Assembly: GCF_013377855.1 (NCBI RefSeq)
Contig: NZ_JABXYJ010000001.1
Span: 248,001 to 312,000, forward strand
DNA length: 64,000 bases
Direction of reading: 5' to 3'
Source: Cognatundibacterium oligocarboniphilum
Lineage (GTDB): Bacteria > Pseudomonadota > Gammaproteobacteria > Burkholderiales > Burkholderiaceae_D
A program made the translations under genes and the position numbers. Positions 28,866 through 36,359 of the stretch are shown piece by piece (the stretch's first letter is position 1; each line of letters begins with the position of its first letter). The notes under the pieces were generated by a model that saw only the letters and a list, made by a program, of their open reading frames with translations, did no database searches and was not told the origin of the DNA.

Positions 28866-29295
28866 TGAGCGCACGCACTTTCTTAAAACCTGCCAGTTTC
28901 AGATGCAGGGTGAACCAGGCCGGATCTTCCACCGTGCGCCCAGTCACATCCACCTCATACAAACCGACCTGATACAGGCCGATGCCGGACGGATAGGCAC
29001 GATTATCCGCCACCGGCCCGGACACTCTGGATTTCCACTCGATACGGTAAGCGCCGAATTCTGCCTTGCCGTCCGGATTTTGCATGGGATTGACCGCCTG
29101 CATATAGCTGACTACATTGGCGATCGCATCATTACGCGCATTGATGGTCTGCACTTTCCCCAGTGAAATGATGCTGGTGTTGATCCAGGCAAACAGGGTC
29201 ATGCCGATGGTGCCGATGAGCGCAAATGCAACGATCGCTTCGAGCAGGGTAAAGCCGCGCTGACGACGGCAGATATCCGGGTATTTATTGCGCAT
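28852..29295 (-). CDS. gspI: T2SS minor pseudopilin GspI
   Basis: About 147 residues, with a prepilin cleavage site in RQRG-FTLLEAIVAFALIG including Glu5, a hydrophobic helix and a small globular domain with the YRIEWKSRVS strand. It forms the pseudopilus tip with GspJ and GspK. ATG at 29295 (GTG at 29298 also open); the first bases overlap the gspH 3' end. Confidence 0.87.
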   Translation of the reverse strand: MRNKYPDICRRQRGFTLLEAIVAFALIGTIGMTLFAWINTSIISLGKVQTINARNDAIANVVSYMQAVNPMQNPDGKAEFGAYRIEWKSRVSGPVADNRAYPSGIGLYQVGLYEVDVTGRTVEDPAWFTLHLKLAGFKKVRALNGIF

Positions 29296-29716
29296 CACTG
29301 ACCCCGCATCGTGGCGCAGACAGACGTATCACTTCCGGCGGATGTTCAGGAATCCGGAGCTCCAGCACGCCGCCATCACAATAGCCATTAAACTGGTAAT
29401 GCAGCGGCACCGGTATGCGCACCGACCATCCCACAGGCAAATCGAGCGCAGGCTTGCCGTCTTTCAGCACATCGGCCAGATTATCCGTTTTCAGCACAGA
29501 ATCCTGTGCCAGCAGGTAATGGCGGTAACTGAGCGCATTAATCTGCGCCAGCACTCCGGACCGTTCGCTGCGATAGCGCACGCTGTCAATCAGCTTGCCC
29601 AGCGCCGGCATCGCCAGCGACCCCAACAGGCCTAACATCGCCAGGACAATCAATAACTCCAGCAAGGTGAAACCGTATTGCCCGGAATGCTTTTTTTTAT
29701 GGCTGCTTGTTGGCAT
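29285..29716 (-). CDS. gspH: T2SS minor pseudopilin GspH
   Basis: About 143 residues from the ATG at 29716, chosen because the short leader MPTSSHKKKHSGQYG precedes the prepilin motif G-FTLLELLIVLAMLG with Glu5. The frame remains open 62 codons upstream, but that part is antiparallel to no known domain and overlaps gspG. The globular part is small and beta-rich. It overlaps gspG by 20 bases. Confidence 0.85.
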   Translation of the reverse strand: MPTSSHKKKHSGQYGFTLLELLIVLAMLGLLGSLAMPALGKLIDSVRYRSERSGVLAQINALSYRHYLLAQDSVLKTDNLADVLKDGKPALDLPVGWSVRIPVPLHYQFNGYCDGGVLELRIPEHPPEVIRLSAPRCGVSDAQ

Positions 29717-30155
29717 GATCGCCAGCAGGAACGATACCGATGGCACCCTCGCCATTCTGATTACCGTCCGGGCCCAGTGAGTACAGGGCAAACGGCTTGC
29801 CTGCCGGTCCCGGCACGGCATACACGTAAGGCGCACCCCACGGATCGGTCGGCAGCTCCTCATCCAGATACGGGCCTTTCCATTTGTTTTTGATTTTTTC
29901 ATCGGCAGGCGGCGTATTCAGGATTGCCAGACCTTCTGACTGCGTGGGAAAACGGCCAATGTCGAGCCGCATGGTTTCGAGCGCACCCTTGAGCATCTTG
30001 ACCTGGGTTTGCGCAGTCTGGACTTTGGATGAGTCGAGCTTGCCAAACAGCTTGGGGCCGACCAGACTTGCCAGCAAGCCGATAATCACCAGCGTGACCA
30101 GCATTTCGATCAGCGTAAAGCCGGCCTGGCGGAGTAATTGACGTGTGTTTTTCAT
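29697..30155 (-). CDS. gspG: T2SS major pseudopilin GspG
   Basis: A 152-residue major subunit of the pseudopilus. It has prepilin motif QAG-FTLIEMLVTLVIIGLLASLV with Glu5, then the GspG core, including LKGALETMRLDIGRFPTQSEGL, WKGPYLDEELPTDPWGAPYVY and the C-terminal SLGPDGNQNGEG calcium-binding loop. Processing needs a GspO/PilD prepilin peptidase, which is not in this window. A GGAA ribosome site precedes the ATG. Confidence 0.96.
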   Translation of the reverse strand: MKNTRQLLRQAGFTLIEMLVTLVIIGLLASLVGPKLFGKLDSSKVQTAQTQVKMLKGALETMRLDIGRFPTQSEGLAILNTPPADEKIKNKWKGPYLDEELPTDPWGAPYVYAVPGPAGKPFALYSLGPDGNQNGEGAIGIVPAGDHANKQP

Positions 30156-30207
30156 TTCGGTTCCGGATTTCTGAAAGTACGTGATTCCATGATTTAATTC
30201 ATTGCAC

Positions 30208-31410
30208 CTAGACTGCGATATCGCTCAGGCTGGTGATCGCCATCATGATAGCAGCCATGATCAGACCGATGACGGAACCAATCAGCAAAATCGTGATGGG
30301 TTCGAGCATGATCAAAAATTTTTTCATCCTCTCCTGCCCGGCATTGGTATGCAGCACGGACAAGGTTTTCAGGGTAGTGGACAATTCGCCGGTGCGCTCC
30401 CCTACTCTGACCAGATTCAGGCCCATCGGGTTCAGTGTGCGGTGCACACCCAGCGACTCGGCCAGCGAAGTACCGCCTTTAAGATCGCGCACTGCCAGCG
30501 CCAGCTGCTGTTTCAACAGGCTGATCTGCACTCCCCCCTGCGCCAGTTCCATCGCCTTCACGATGGGCACGCGGTTTTCCAGCAGGGTGGACAACATGCC
30601 GGCCCAGCGGCCGATTTCCGTTTCGATCAGCCATGCGCCGATCAGGGGCATGTGCGCCAGCGCATCCCAGAATTTCTGCCTGACCTGAGGGCGAGAAAAT
30701 ATCCCTGCCAGGAAAAATACCGCCAATCCGGCTCCGACGCCCAGAATCAGCAAATGCTCTTTCACAAACATGCCGGTCTGCAGCACCCAGACGGAGATAT
30801 CGGGTAACTTGCCTTTGTTGTTTTTGAGCAGTCCGGCAAATTTGGGCACCACGACGATAAAAATCAGCAGAGTCGCGAGTACCCCGGAAACCGCCAGCAC
30901 CGCCGGATAGGTCAGCGCATTGCGCATATCCTGACGGACTTTCTCTTCATACTCCATCTGATTCGCCGCATGATGCAGGGAATGGGCGAGTTTGCCGGTC
31001 ATTTCACCAGCGGCAACCAGTTGCATCAGATAATCAGGAAAATCAATGCCGCAGGTTGCCAGGGCATCCGTGAGTTTGCCGCCGCCACGCAGAGTCTGGG
31101 CAATCTGTTGTGCAGCCTGGCCGACGGGCGTGGCGCCAGAGGCCTCGCTCATGGACTGGATGGCTTCCACCAACGATACTCCTGCTGCCAGCAAGGTTGC
31201 CAGTTCCCGCACCATCAGCATTTTGTCCTGCGCGCTGACGATCCGTCTGCTGGCCGGCTGACTGGCTGCCTGCAAGCTGATCGGACGCAGTGAGACAGGC
31301 GTCAGTCCCTGCTGCCGCAGCAGGCGTATGGCATCTGCCTCATTGCCCGCTTCGATCTGGCCTTTCACCATGCGCCCGTCTGCGGTGCTGGCTTCGTATT
31401 GATATGCCAT
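30208..31410 (-). CDS. gspF: T2SS inner-membrane platform protein GspF
   Basis: A 400-residue polytopic protein (about three membrane helices near 165-190, 218-240 and 370-395) with two repeated helical GspF domains (SLVEAIQSMSE, GGKLTDALA ... and the second copy with LGVHRTLNPMGLNLVRVGERTG). It forms the base beneath the pseudopilus with GspE/L/M. The start codon overlaps the gspE stop (TGATG). Confidence 0.95.
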   Translation of the reverse strand: MAYQYEASTADGRMVKGQIEAGNEADAIRLLRQQGLTPVSLRPISLQAASQPASRRIVSAQDKMLMVRELATLLAAGVSLVEAIQSMSEASGATPVGQAAQQIAQTLRGGGKLTDALATCGIDFPDYLMQLVAAGEMTGKLAHSLHHAANQMEYEEKVRQDMRNALTYPAVLAVSGVLATLLIFIVVVPKFAGLLKNNKGKLPDISVWVLQTGMFVKEHLLILGVGAGLAVFFLAGIFSRPQVRQKFWDALAHMPLIGAWLIETEIGRWAGMLSTLLENRVPIVKAMELAQGGVQISLLKQQLALAVRDLKGGTSLAESLGVHRTLNPMGLNLVRVGERTGELSTTLKTLSVLHTNAGQERMKKFLIMLEPITILLIGSVIGLIMAAIMMAITSLSDIAV

Positions 31411-33131
31411 CAGCCTGCCACCTGATTACTTAAACCGGTGACCCGCATGACTTCATCGATCGTTGTCATGCCATTTCTCGCCTTGATCAATCCGTCTTCC
31501 CGCAAATTGCGATAACCATCGCGCCTTGCCAGCTGATTCAACTCATGCGCGGGCATGCGTTGCACAATCGCCGCCTGCAATGCAGTTGTGACTTCAACAA
31601 ATTCATAAATACCGACCCGGCCACGATAGCCGGTCTGCTGGCATTGCGGGCAACCGGCAGCGTGATGCCATTGCGCCGGGGACGCCAGCAATGCCGGGAA
31701 ACGCTGCTGCAAATCCTGCATCTGGCTGCTGAATTCGGCCGGCGCCGACTGCAGCATTTCGTCTTCCGTGACTGGTCTGGCACAGTGCTGGCACAGGCGG
31801 CGCACCAGTCGCTGCGCCTGCACCGCACGCAGGGAGGAAGCCACCAGAAAAGGTTCCAGCCCCATGTCGATCAGACGGTTGAACGCGCCCAGCGCATCAT
31901 TGGTATGCAGGGTGGAAAACACCATGTGCCCGGTGAGCGCCGACTGCACCGCGATTTCTGCAGTTTCCAGGTCACGGATTTCACCGATCATGATGATATC
32001 GGGGTCATGCCGCAGGATCGCCCTGAGCGCACGGGCAAAGGTGTACTCGATTTCTGCGTGCGTCTGGATCTGGGTGATGCCGTCCATCTTGTATTCCACC
32101 GGATCTTCGACCGTGATGATTTTCTTTTCACGATCGTTCGCTTCGGCCAGCGCAGCATATAAGCTGGTGCTTTTTCCGGAACCGGTCGGCCCGGTCACCA
32201 GCACGATGCCGTGCGGCTCCTTGATCCATTGCCGGAATTTTTCCAGATGATCGGCTTCCATACCCAGTTTTTTGAGGCTGAAATCCTTGCGCTCCTTAGG
32301 TAGCAAACGCAACACGATTGATTCGCCATGCACACCAGGAATCACCGATACCCGGATGTCGATGTCGATGCCGCTGGCACGAATGCTGATGCGGCCATCC
32401 TGCGGCAGGCGACGTTCGGCAATATCCAGCCCCGAAATCAGCTTGATGCGCGACACCACGGCGTCGAAGCGGTCTCTGCCGAAACGCATCTTGGTGGTCA
32501 GGATGCCATCCACCCGGAAACGGATTTCAAACCCATGCTCTTCCGGTTCGATGTGAATATCCGATGCCCCCAGATCAATCGCCTGTGCCCAGGTGTTATT
32601 GACCAGCTCGATGACCGGCGCTTCTTCGGCCAGCTCGCGCAAATGCGCGACTTCATCGGAAAAGGCGCTGGCCAGATTATCGGCACGCAGCAGGTTGAAC
32701 ATCCGCTCCACGTCGCGGGAACGGATGAAATGCCATTGCAGCCGGTGCTGCGTAAAACTGCTGCTCAGGGTTTCATTCACAAAACTGTTGAGCGGATTGG
32801 CGGAAGCACATTCGATAGCACCTTCCGCCCCTTCCCAGATCACGACACCCTGCTCGGCCAGCCAGCCCGTGCTGATCCCGCCGAGCTGCGCAGCCTGCTC
32901 GATCACTGCCGCTGAAGTGGGCAGCAAAGCTTCATCCAGCACCGGTATTTCCAGCTGCCCGGCCAACACCGGCAGCAGATTGTCTTCGGAAATAGCACCG
33001 ATACGGATCAGTATCTGCCCCAGCCGCGCACCAAGCTGGGGTTGCAACTGCAGCGCCCGCTCTACGTCAACGCCGGAAACCAGTTGCTTCTGAATTAATA
33101 ACTCACCGATCGGTGTCAGATTCATGGACAT
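31410..33131 (-). CDS. gspE: T2SS assembly ATPase GspE
   Basis: A 573-residue cytosolic hexameric ATPase driving pseudopilus assembly. N-terminal N1E/MshEN-type region (about 1-160), then the ATPase core with Walker A GPTGSGKSTS, the Asp box (IITVEDPVEY), Walker B (DIIMIGEIRDLETAEIA) and the His box (TGHMVFSTLHTND). A zinc-binding tetracysteine element typical of GspE is present (CQHC ... CPQC). It follows the SoxZ-like gene by 8 bases in the same operon. Confidence 0.97.
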   Translation of the reverse strand: MSMNLTPIGELLIQKQLVSGVDVERALQLQPQLGARLGQILIRIGAISEDNLLPVLAGQLEIPVLDEALLPTSAAVIEQAAQLGGISTGWLAEQGVVIWEGAEGAIECASANPLNSFVNETLSSSFTQHRLQWHFIRSRDVERMFNLLRADNLASAFSDEVAHLRELAEEAPVIELVNNTWAQAIDLGASDIHIEPEEHGFEIRFRVDGILTTKMRFGRDRFDAVVSRIKLISGLDIAERRLPQDGRISIRASGIDIDIRVSVIPGVHGESIVLRLLPKERKDFSLKKLGMEADHLEKFRQWIKEPHGIVLVTGPTGSGKSTSLYAALAEANDREKKIITVEDPVEYKMDGITQIQTHAEIEYTFARALRAILRHDPDIIMIGEIRDLETAEIAVQSALTGHMVFSTLHTNDALGAFNRLIDMGLEPFLVASSLRAVQAQRLVRRLCQHCARPVTEDEMLQSAPAEFSSQMQDLQQRFPALLASPAQWHHAAGCPQCQQTGYRGRVGIYEFVEVTTALQAAIVQRMPAHELNQLARRDGYRNLREDGLIKARNGMTTIDEVMRVTGLSNQVAG

Positions 33132-33139
33132 GCGGTTCT

Positions 33140-33448
33140 CTATACGGTGACGCGGAAAGTTTCAACAGCGGTTTTGCCAAGATTATCCAGCCATTCTACT
33201 TTGACGATATCGTTTTTCAACAAATGCCTGGCACGGCACACCAGCTTGGGATGTGCCGCCATGGCCGGATTGAACTGTGCTGTCAGCAACACGCGGTCAT
33301 TGCTGGTAATGCTGAGTTCCTGAATGAAATTGCGGTAACTGACTTTACCGGATTTGGCCTGCAAGGCACTGTCATCGCGGAAGGGATTATCTATCAGCAA
33401 AGTCATTTCCACGAAATCATTCTGACGTTTGCATGTTAATGCGATCAT
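33140..33448 (-). CDS. SoxZ-like periplasmic protein at the head of the T2SS operon
   Basis: A 102-residue protein without its own signal peptide. It matches the SoxZ pattern along its length: NPFRDDSALQAKSGKVSYRNFIQELSI, then VLLTAQFNPAMAAHPKL, then KNDIVKVEWLDNLGKTAVETF; SoxZ has an Ig-like fold and dimerises with SoxY. In the thiosulfate-oxidising Sox system SoxZ lacks a signal and is carried out by SoxY through the Tat route, and the same could hold here, since the SoxY-like gene ends 2 bases before this start. No other sox gene is in the window. A sulfur-oxidation role is doubtful because the partner lacks its carrier cysteine. Confidence 0.75.
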   Translation of the reverse strand: MIALTCKRQNDFVEMTLLIDNPFRDDSALQAKSGKVSYRNFIQELSITSNDRVLLTAQFNPAMAAHPKLVCRARHLLKNDIVKVEWLDNLGKTAVETFRVTV

Positions 33449-33450
33449 AG

Positions 33451-33915
33451 TTATTCGGATAAAAGTTTGTTATCAAACGGAACCGCAATTTTGACTTCTT
33501 TTTGCGCCGTGTAAAGCTTGCCTCCAGCCCGCACGATCAGTTGCACCGTGGTCGTTCCTTTCAGGCGGATCTGCGTCTGAATCTCGGCTTCGGTACCGAC
33601 CGGTATGGTGAACTGCGCAATGGCCGGCGGCACCGCCGTTGCCGCCATCAGCAACATCATTTCTGTTCCAGGCAGCTCGCTGCGGATACGAACCGGAATC
33701 CGCTCCGGATCCAGGCTGACTTCCGGCATCTCAATCAGCAACCGGTTACTCGGCTCCGGCGCTTCTTTCTCGGTCAGGTTTCTGAGCGCTTCAGGCACGG
33801 TATTGGCTTCAAACAGCTTACGGCTCAAGGCCGCCAATACCGTCTGTGGCAACATGGCCGCCGCGATCATGGTCAGTCCGGACACCAGGGATAAGCGTCG
33901 CAACTTATTCAACAT
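33451..33915 (-). CDS. SoxY-like protein lacking the C-terminal carrier cysteine
   Basis: A 154-residue exported protein with a twin-arginine-like signal (KLRRLSLVSG, hydrophobic stretch, cleavage near residue 28-29). The mature part follows SoxY: RLLIEMPEVSLDPERIPVRI, a PPAIAQF segment, TQIRLKGTTTVQLIVRAGGKLYTAQKEVKIAV. In true SoxY the chain ends in GGCGG, whose Cys binds the sulfur intermediate; here the chain ends in PFDNKLLSE and has no cysteine in the mature protein. It can therefore have the fold and the SoxZ-type partner but not the carrier chemistry. It is the first gene of the T2SS operon, with a 373-base upstream region. Confidence 0.72.
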   Translation of the reverse strand: MLNKLRRLSLVSGLTMIAAAMLPQTVLAALSRKLFEANTVPEALRNLTEKEAPEPSNRLLIEMPEVSLDPERIPVRIRSELPGTEMMLLMAATAVPPAIAQFTIPVGTEAEIQTQIRLKGTTTVQLIVRAGGKLYTAQKEVKIAVPFDNKLLSE

Positions 33916-34288
33916 ACAAACCTGTCTTTCAATAAATATAATTTAAAACATTTCTGTGAGTCATCCGCCATCCGACCACAGGCAGGGACAAAACCCTGGT
34001 AGTCGCGCCGGGTTATTTGGGCGCAGGTGACCGTTTTCTGTTGAGCTGGCGAAATATCGGGATTTTACCTGTTATTGAGCTGGCAATAAGGGAAAATCCC
34101 AGAAATCATCTTGATGAGTTTTGATCACGTTTTGTGTAAATTCCTGCATTTATGCAACAATTTGTTTTACTGGTCAATCGCACAGCCCTATATAGTAGAA
34201 TGCGGGCTGCGATTATAAAATCAAATAATTATCGCTGCTCCGATCAATTACTTCTCTACAACAAGCCTCGTGCCCCCCTGCCCCAGCA
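33916..34288. promoter_or_regulatory. Divergent control region of the T2SS operon and the polysaccharide cluster, with a long hairpin
   Basis: This 373-base gap separates the T2SS/Sox-like operon from wzm and carries no gene. At 34059-34100 an interrupted inverted repeat pairs GGGATTTT with AAAATCCC and, inside, TTATTG with CAATAA around the loop AGCTGG. TTGAGCTGGC is also repeated directly at 34041-34050 and 34075-34084. Downstream, 34190-34260 is AT-rich with TATATAGTAGAAT, a possible -10 for wzm, but no good -35 is evident. No U-run follows the hairpin, so an operator or leader structure is more likely than a terminator. Confidence 0.5.
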
Positions 34289-35131
34289 ATGCGTATATTT
34301 AAATCTCTCCTGTGCTTTTTGCGGGCGCCATGGGTCAGTTTGTGGATCAACCGGGAATTGCTGTATCAGCTTTGCAAACGCGATATCAGTGCCAAATATA
34401 AGGCCTCAGCACTGGGCCTGGCCTGGTCTGTGCTGCTGCCACTGACCATGCTGGCAATTTACGCTTTCGTTTTTGGCGAAATATTCAAATCACGCTGGGG
34501 CAATGCACCGCCGCCACAGACCTGGTCGGAAAGACTGAGTTTTGCCCTGATTCTGTATGCCGGTCTGATGACGTTTAACTGGTTTGCAGAATGTCTTTCC
34601 AAAGCACCGGTCACGATTCTGCAACATGTGAATTTCGTCAAGCGCGTGATTTTCCCCCTGGATATTCTCCCGGTCATTCCGGTCGTCATCGGTGGATTTC
34701 ATTTCCTCATCAGCGGTCTGGTGCTGGCGGGCTTCACTTTGGCGTCGCCCGTAGCCGTTACATGGCACTGGCTGCTGACTCCGTTATTACTGCTGCCGTT
34801 TGTTTTTTGCCTCACAGGCATGAGCTGGCTGCTCAGCGCGATTGGCGTGTATTTCCGCGATATGGAGCAGATGATGCCGGCACTGACCAGTGCGCTGATG
34901 TTCCTGAGTCCGGTGTTTTATTCAGTACAGGTGCTACCGGAATTTATCCGTCCCTGGCTGATGGCTAATCCAATGACGCTGATGATTGAAACTTTGCGCG
35001 ATCTGCTGTTCTGGCAGCAGCTACCTGCATTCACCGTGCTTCTCGCACTGTATGGCTTTGCACTGCTGCTGTTTTATCTGGGTTATTCGTGCTTCACCGT
35101 CTTGCGCCGGGGGTTCAGTGATGTCCTCTGA
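34289..35131 (+). CDS. wzm: Polysaccharide ABC transporter permease (Wzm-like)
   Basis: A 280-residue inner-membrane permease of the ABC-2 O-antigen/teichoic-acid export type with six predicted helices. It starts with an amphipathic stretch ending in RDISAKYKASALGLAWSVLLPL, the interface sequence typical of Wzm/RfbD/KpsM proteins. FRDMEQMMPALTSALMFLSPVFYS is the matching second conserved block. It exports lipid-linked polysaccharide across the inner membrane. No clear ribosome site; its end overlaps wzt by 11 bases. Confidence 0.9.
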   Translation: MRIFKSLLCFLRAPWVSLWINRELLYQLCKRDISAKYKASALGLAWSVLLPLTMLAIYAFVFGEIFKSRWGNAPPPQTWSERLSFALILYAGLMTFNWFAECLSKAPVTILQHVNFVKRVIFPLDILPVIPVVIGGFHFLISGLVLAGFTLASPVAVTWHWLLTPLLLLPFVFCLTGMSWLLSAIGVYFRDMEQMMPALTSALMFLSPVFYSVQVLPEFIRPWLMANPMTLMIETLRDLLFWQQLPAFTVLLALYGFALLLFYLGYSCFTVLRRGFSDVL

Positions 35132-36359
35132 TGTCATGATTTCCGCTCAAGGTATTGGCAAGGCCTATGCCTTGAACGCCAGCCCCTTGCGTCAGATGCT
35201 GGCGCAATTCCGGCCAGCCCGGAGAACAGATGATTTCTGGGCGCTCAGGCCATTAGACCTGACCGTGCGGCGGGGTGAAGTGATCGGCGTGATCGGGCAG
35301 AATGGTTCGGGAAAATCAACTTTGTTGCAGCTTTTATGCAATACGCTGAACCCCAGTTGCGGTAAGGTACAGGTCAATGGCCGGCTGGCGGCATTGCTCG
35401 AACTTGGGGCCGGATTCAACCTGGATTTTACCGGCTGGGAAAATATCCGTTTAAGTGCCGCCCTGTATGGCCTGAGTCACGCAGAAACCGAACAAAAAAT
35501 CGGGGCGATCGCGGCTTTTGCGGATATCGGGGATTTTATAGACAAACCAGTCAAGACTTATTCCAGCGGCATGTTTGTACGGCTGGCGTTTGCCGTGATT
35601 GCCAATATTGATGCGGATATTCTGGTGATTGACGAAGCACTGGCTGTCGGTGATGTCTTTTTTACCCAGAAATGCATGCGTTTTCTGCAGTCTTTTGCGG
35701 AAAAAGGCACCATCCTGTTTGTCAGCCATGACAGCGCCAGCGTCGTCAGCCTGTGCAACCGCGCGATTTTGCTGGAGCACGGAATGCTGCTGGCCGATGG
35801 CGACCCAAAAACCATCACCGAATATTACTTGCAAAAACAATATTTCCATCAGCAACCGCAAACGGAGCAGGCACCGGTAAAAACTGGCGATTCTGCGGTA
35901 AATCAGGGAGAATTCGGGCTGAAGGGATTATCCGTGCAGACAGTCAGCGTTCTGGACAGCGCAGGGGAACCGGTATTTCAGCTGCACGGCGCGACGTCTT
36001 TATGCCTGAACATACAGATTATGGCGCATCAGGACACAGCACATCCGCTGGTCGGTTTCTCTCTGAAAGACAGACTGGGGCAGGTCATGTTTGGCGGCAA
36101 CTCCGCCGATGCACAAGGCCATTTACCTGCCCTCCAGGCAGGGCAATCATTGCAGGTGGAATTTGATCTCACCGTCCCCGGTCTGACGCTCGGCGATTAC
36201 ATGATCAGCGTTGCAGTCGGGGAAGGGAATGCCAGAAATCATCTGATGCATCACTGGATCCATGATGCCTACGCCCTGCATTCAACGCTGACAGTTCAGA
36301 GTGGCATGCTGGAAATTCCTGTCGACAGAATGCGTCATCATTTGTTGTCCACATTATGA
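35121..36359 (+). CDS. wzt: Polysaccharide ABC transporter ATPase with C-terminal substrate-recognition domain (Wzt-like)
   Basis: 412 residues from the ATG at 35121; the open frame begins 45 codons earlier inside wzm but those codons are not needed. The nucleotide-binding domain (about 1-245) has Walker A GQNGSGKST, signature YSSGMFVRLAFA, Walker B ILVIDEALAVGD and the switch His in FVSHDSASV. After a linker, about residues 270-405 form a beta-rich Wzt_C-type domain (LCLNIQIMAHQD, VGFSLKDRLGQVMFGGN, LTLGDYMISVAVGEG). In E. coli O8/O9a and others this domain reads the modified non-reducing end of the polymer before export. The next gene begins with a methyltransferase domain, fitting that scheme. 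Confidence 0.92.
   Translation: MSSDVMISAQGIGKAYALNASPLRQMLAQFRPARRTDDFWALRPLDLTVRRGEVIGVIGQNGSGKSTLLQLLCNTLNPSCGKVQVNGRLAALLELGAGFNLDFTGWENIRLSAALYGLSHAETEQKIGAIAAFADIGDFIDKPVKTYSSGMFVRLAFAVIANIDADILVIDEALAVGDVFFTQKCMRFLQSFAEKGTILFVSHDSASVVSLCNRAILLEHGMLLADGDPKTITEYYLQKQYFHQQPQTEQAPVKTGDSAVNQGEFGLKGLSVQTVSVLDSAGEPVFQLHGATSLCLNIQIMAHQDTAHPLVGFSLKDRLGQVMFGGNSADAQGHLPALQAGQSLQVEFDLTVPGLTLGDYMISVAVGEGNARNHLMHHWIHDAYALHSTLTVQSGMLEIPVDRMRHHLLSTL

Noticed and set aside
33140-33915. Complete sulfur-oxidation (sox) locus
   Set aside because: Only SoxY- and SoxZ-like genes are present, the carrier Cys is missing, and no soxA/B/C/D/X occurs in the window.
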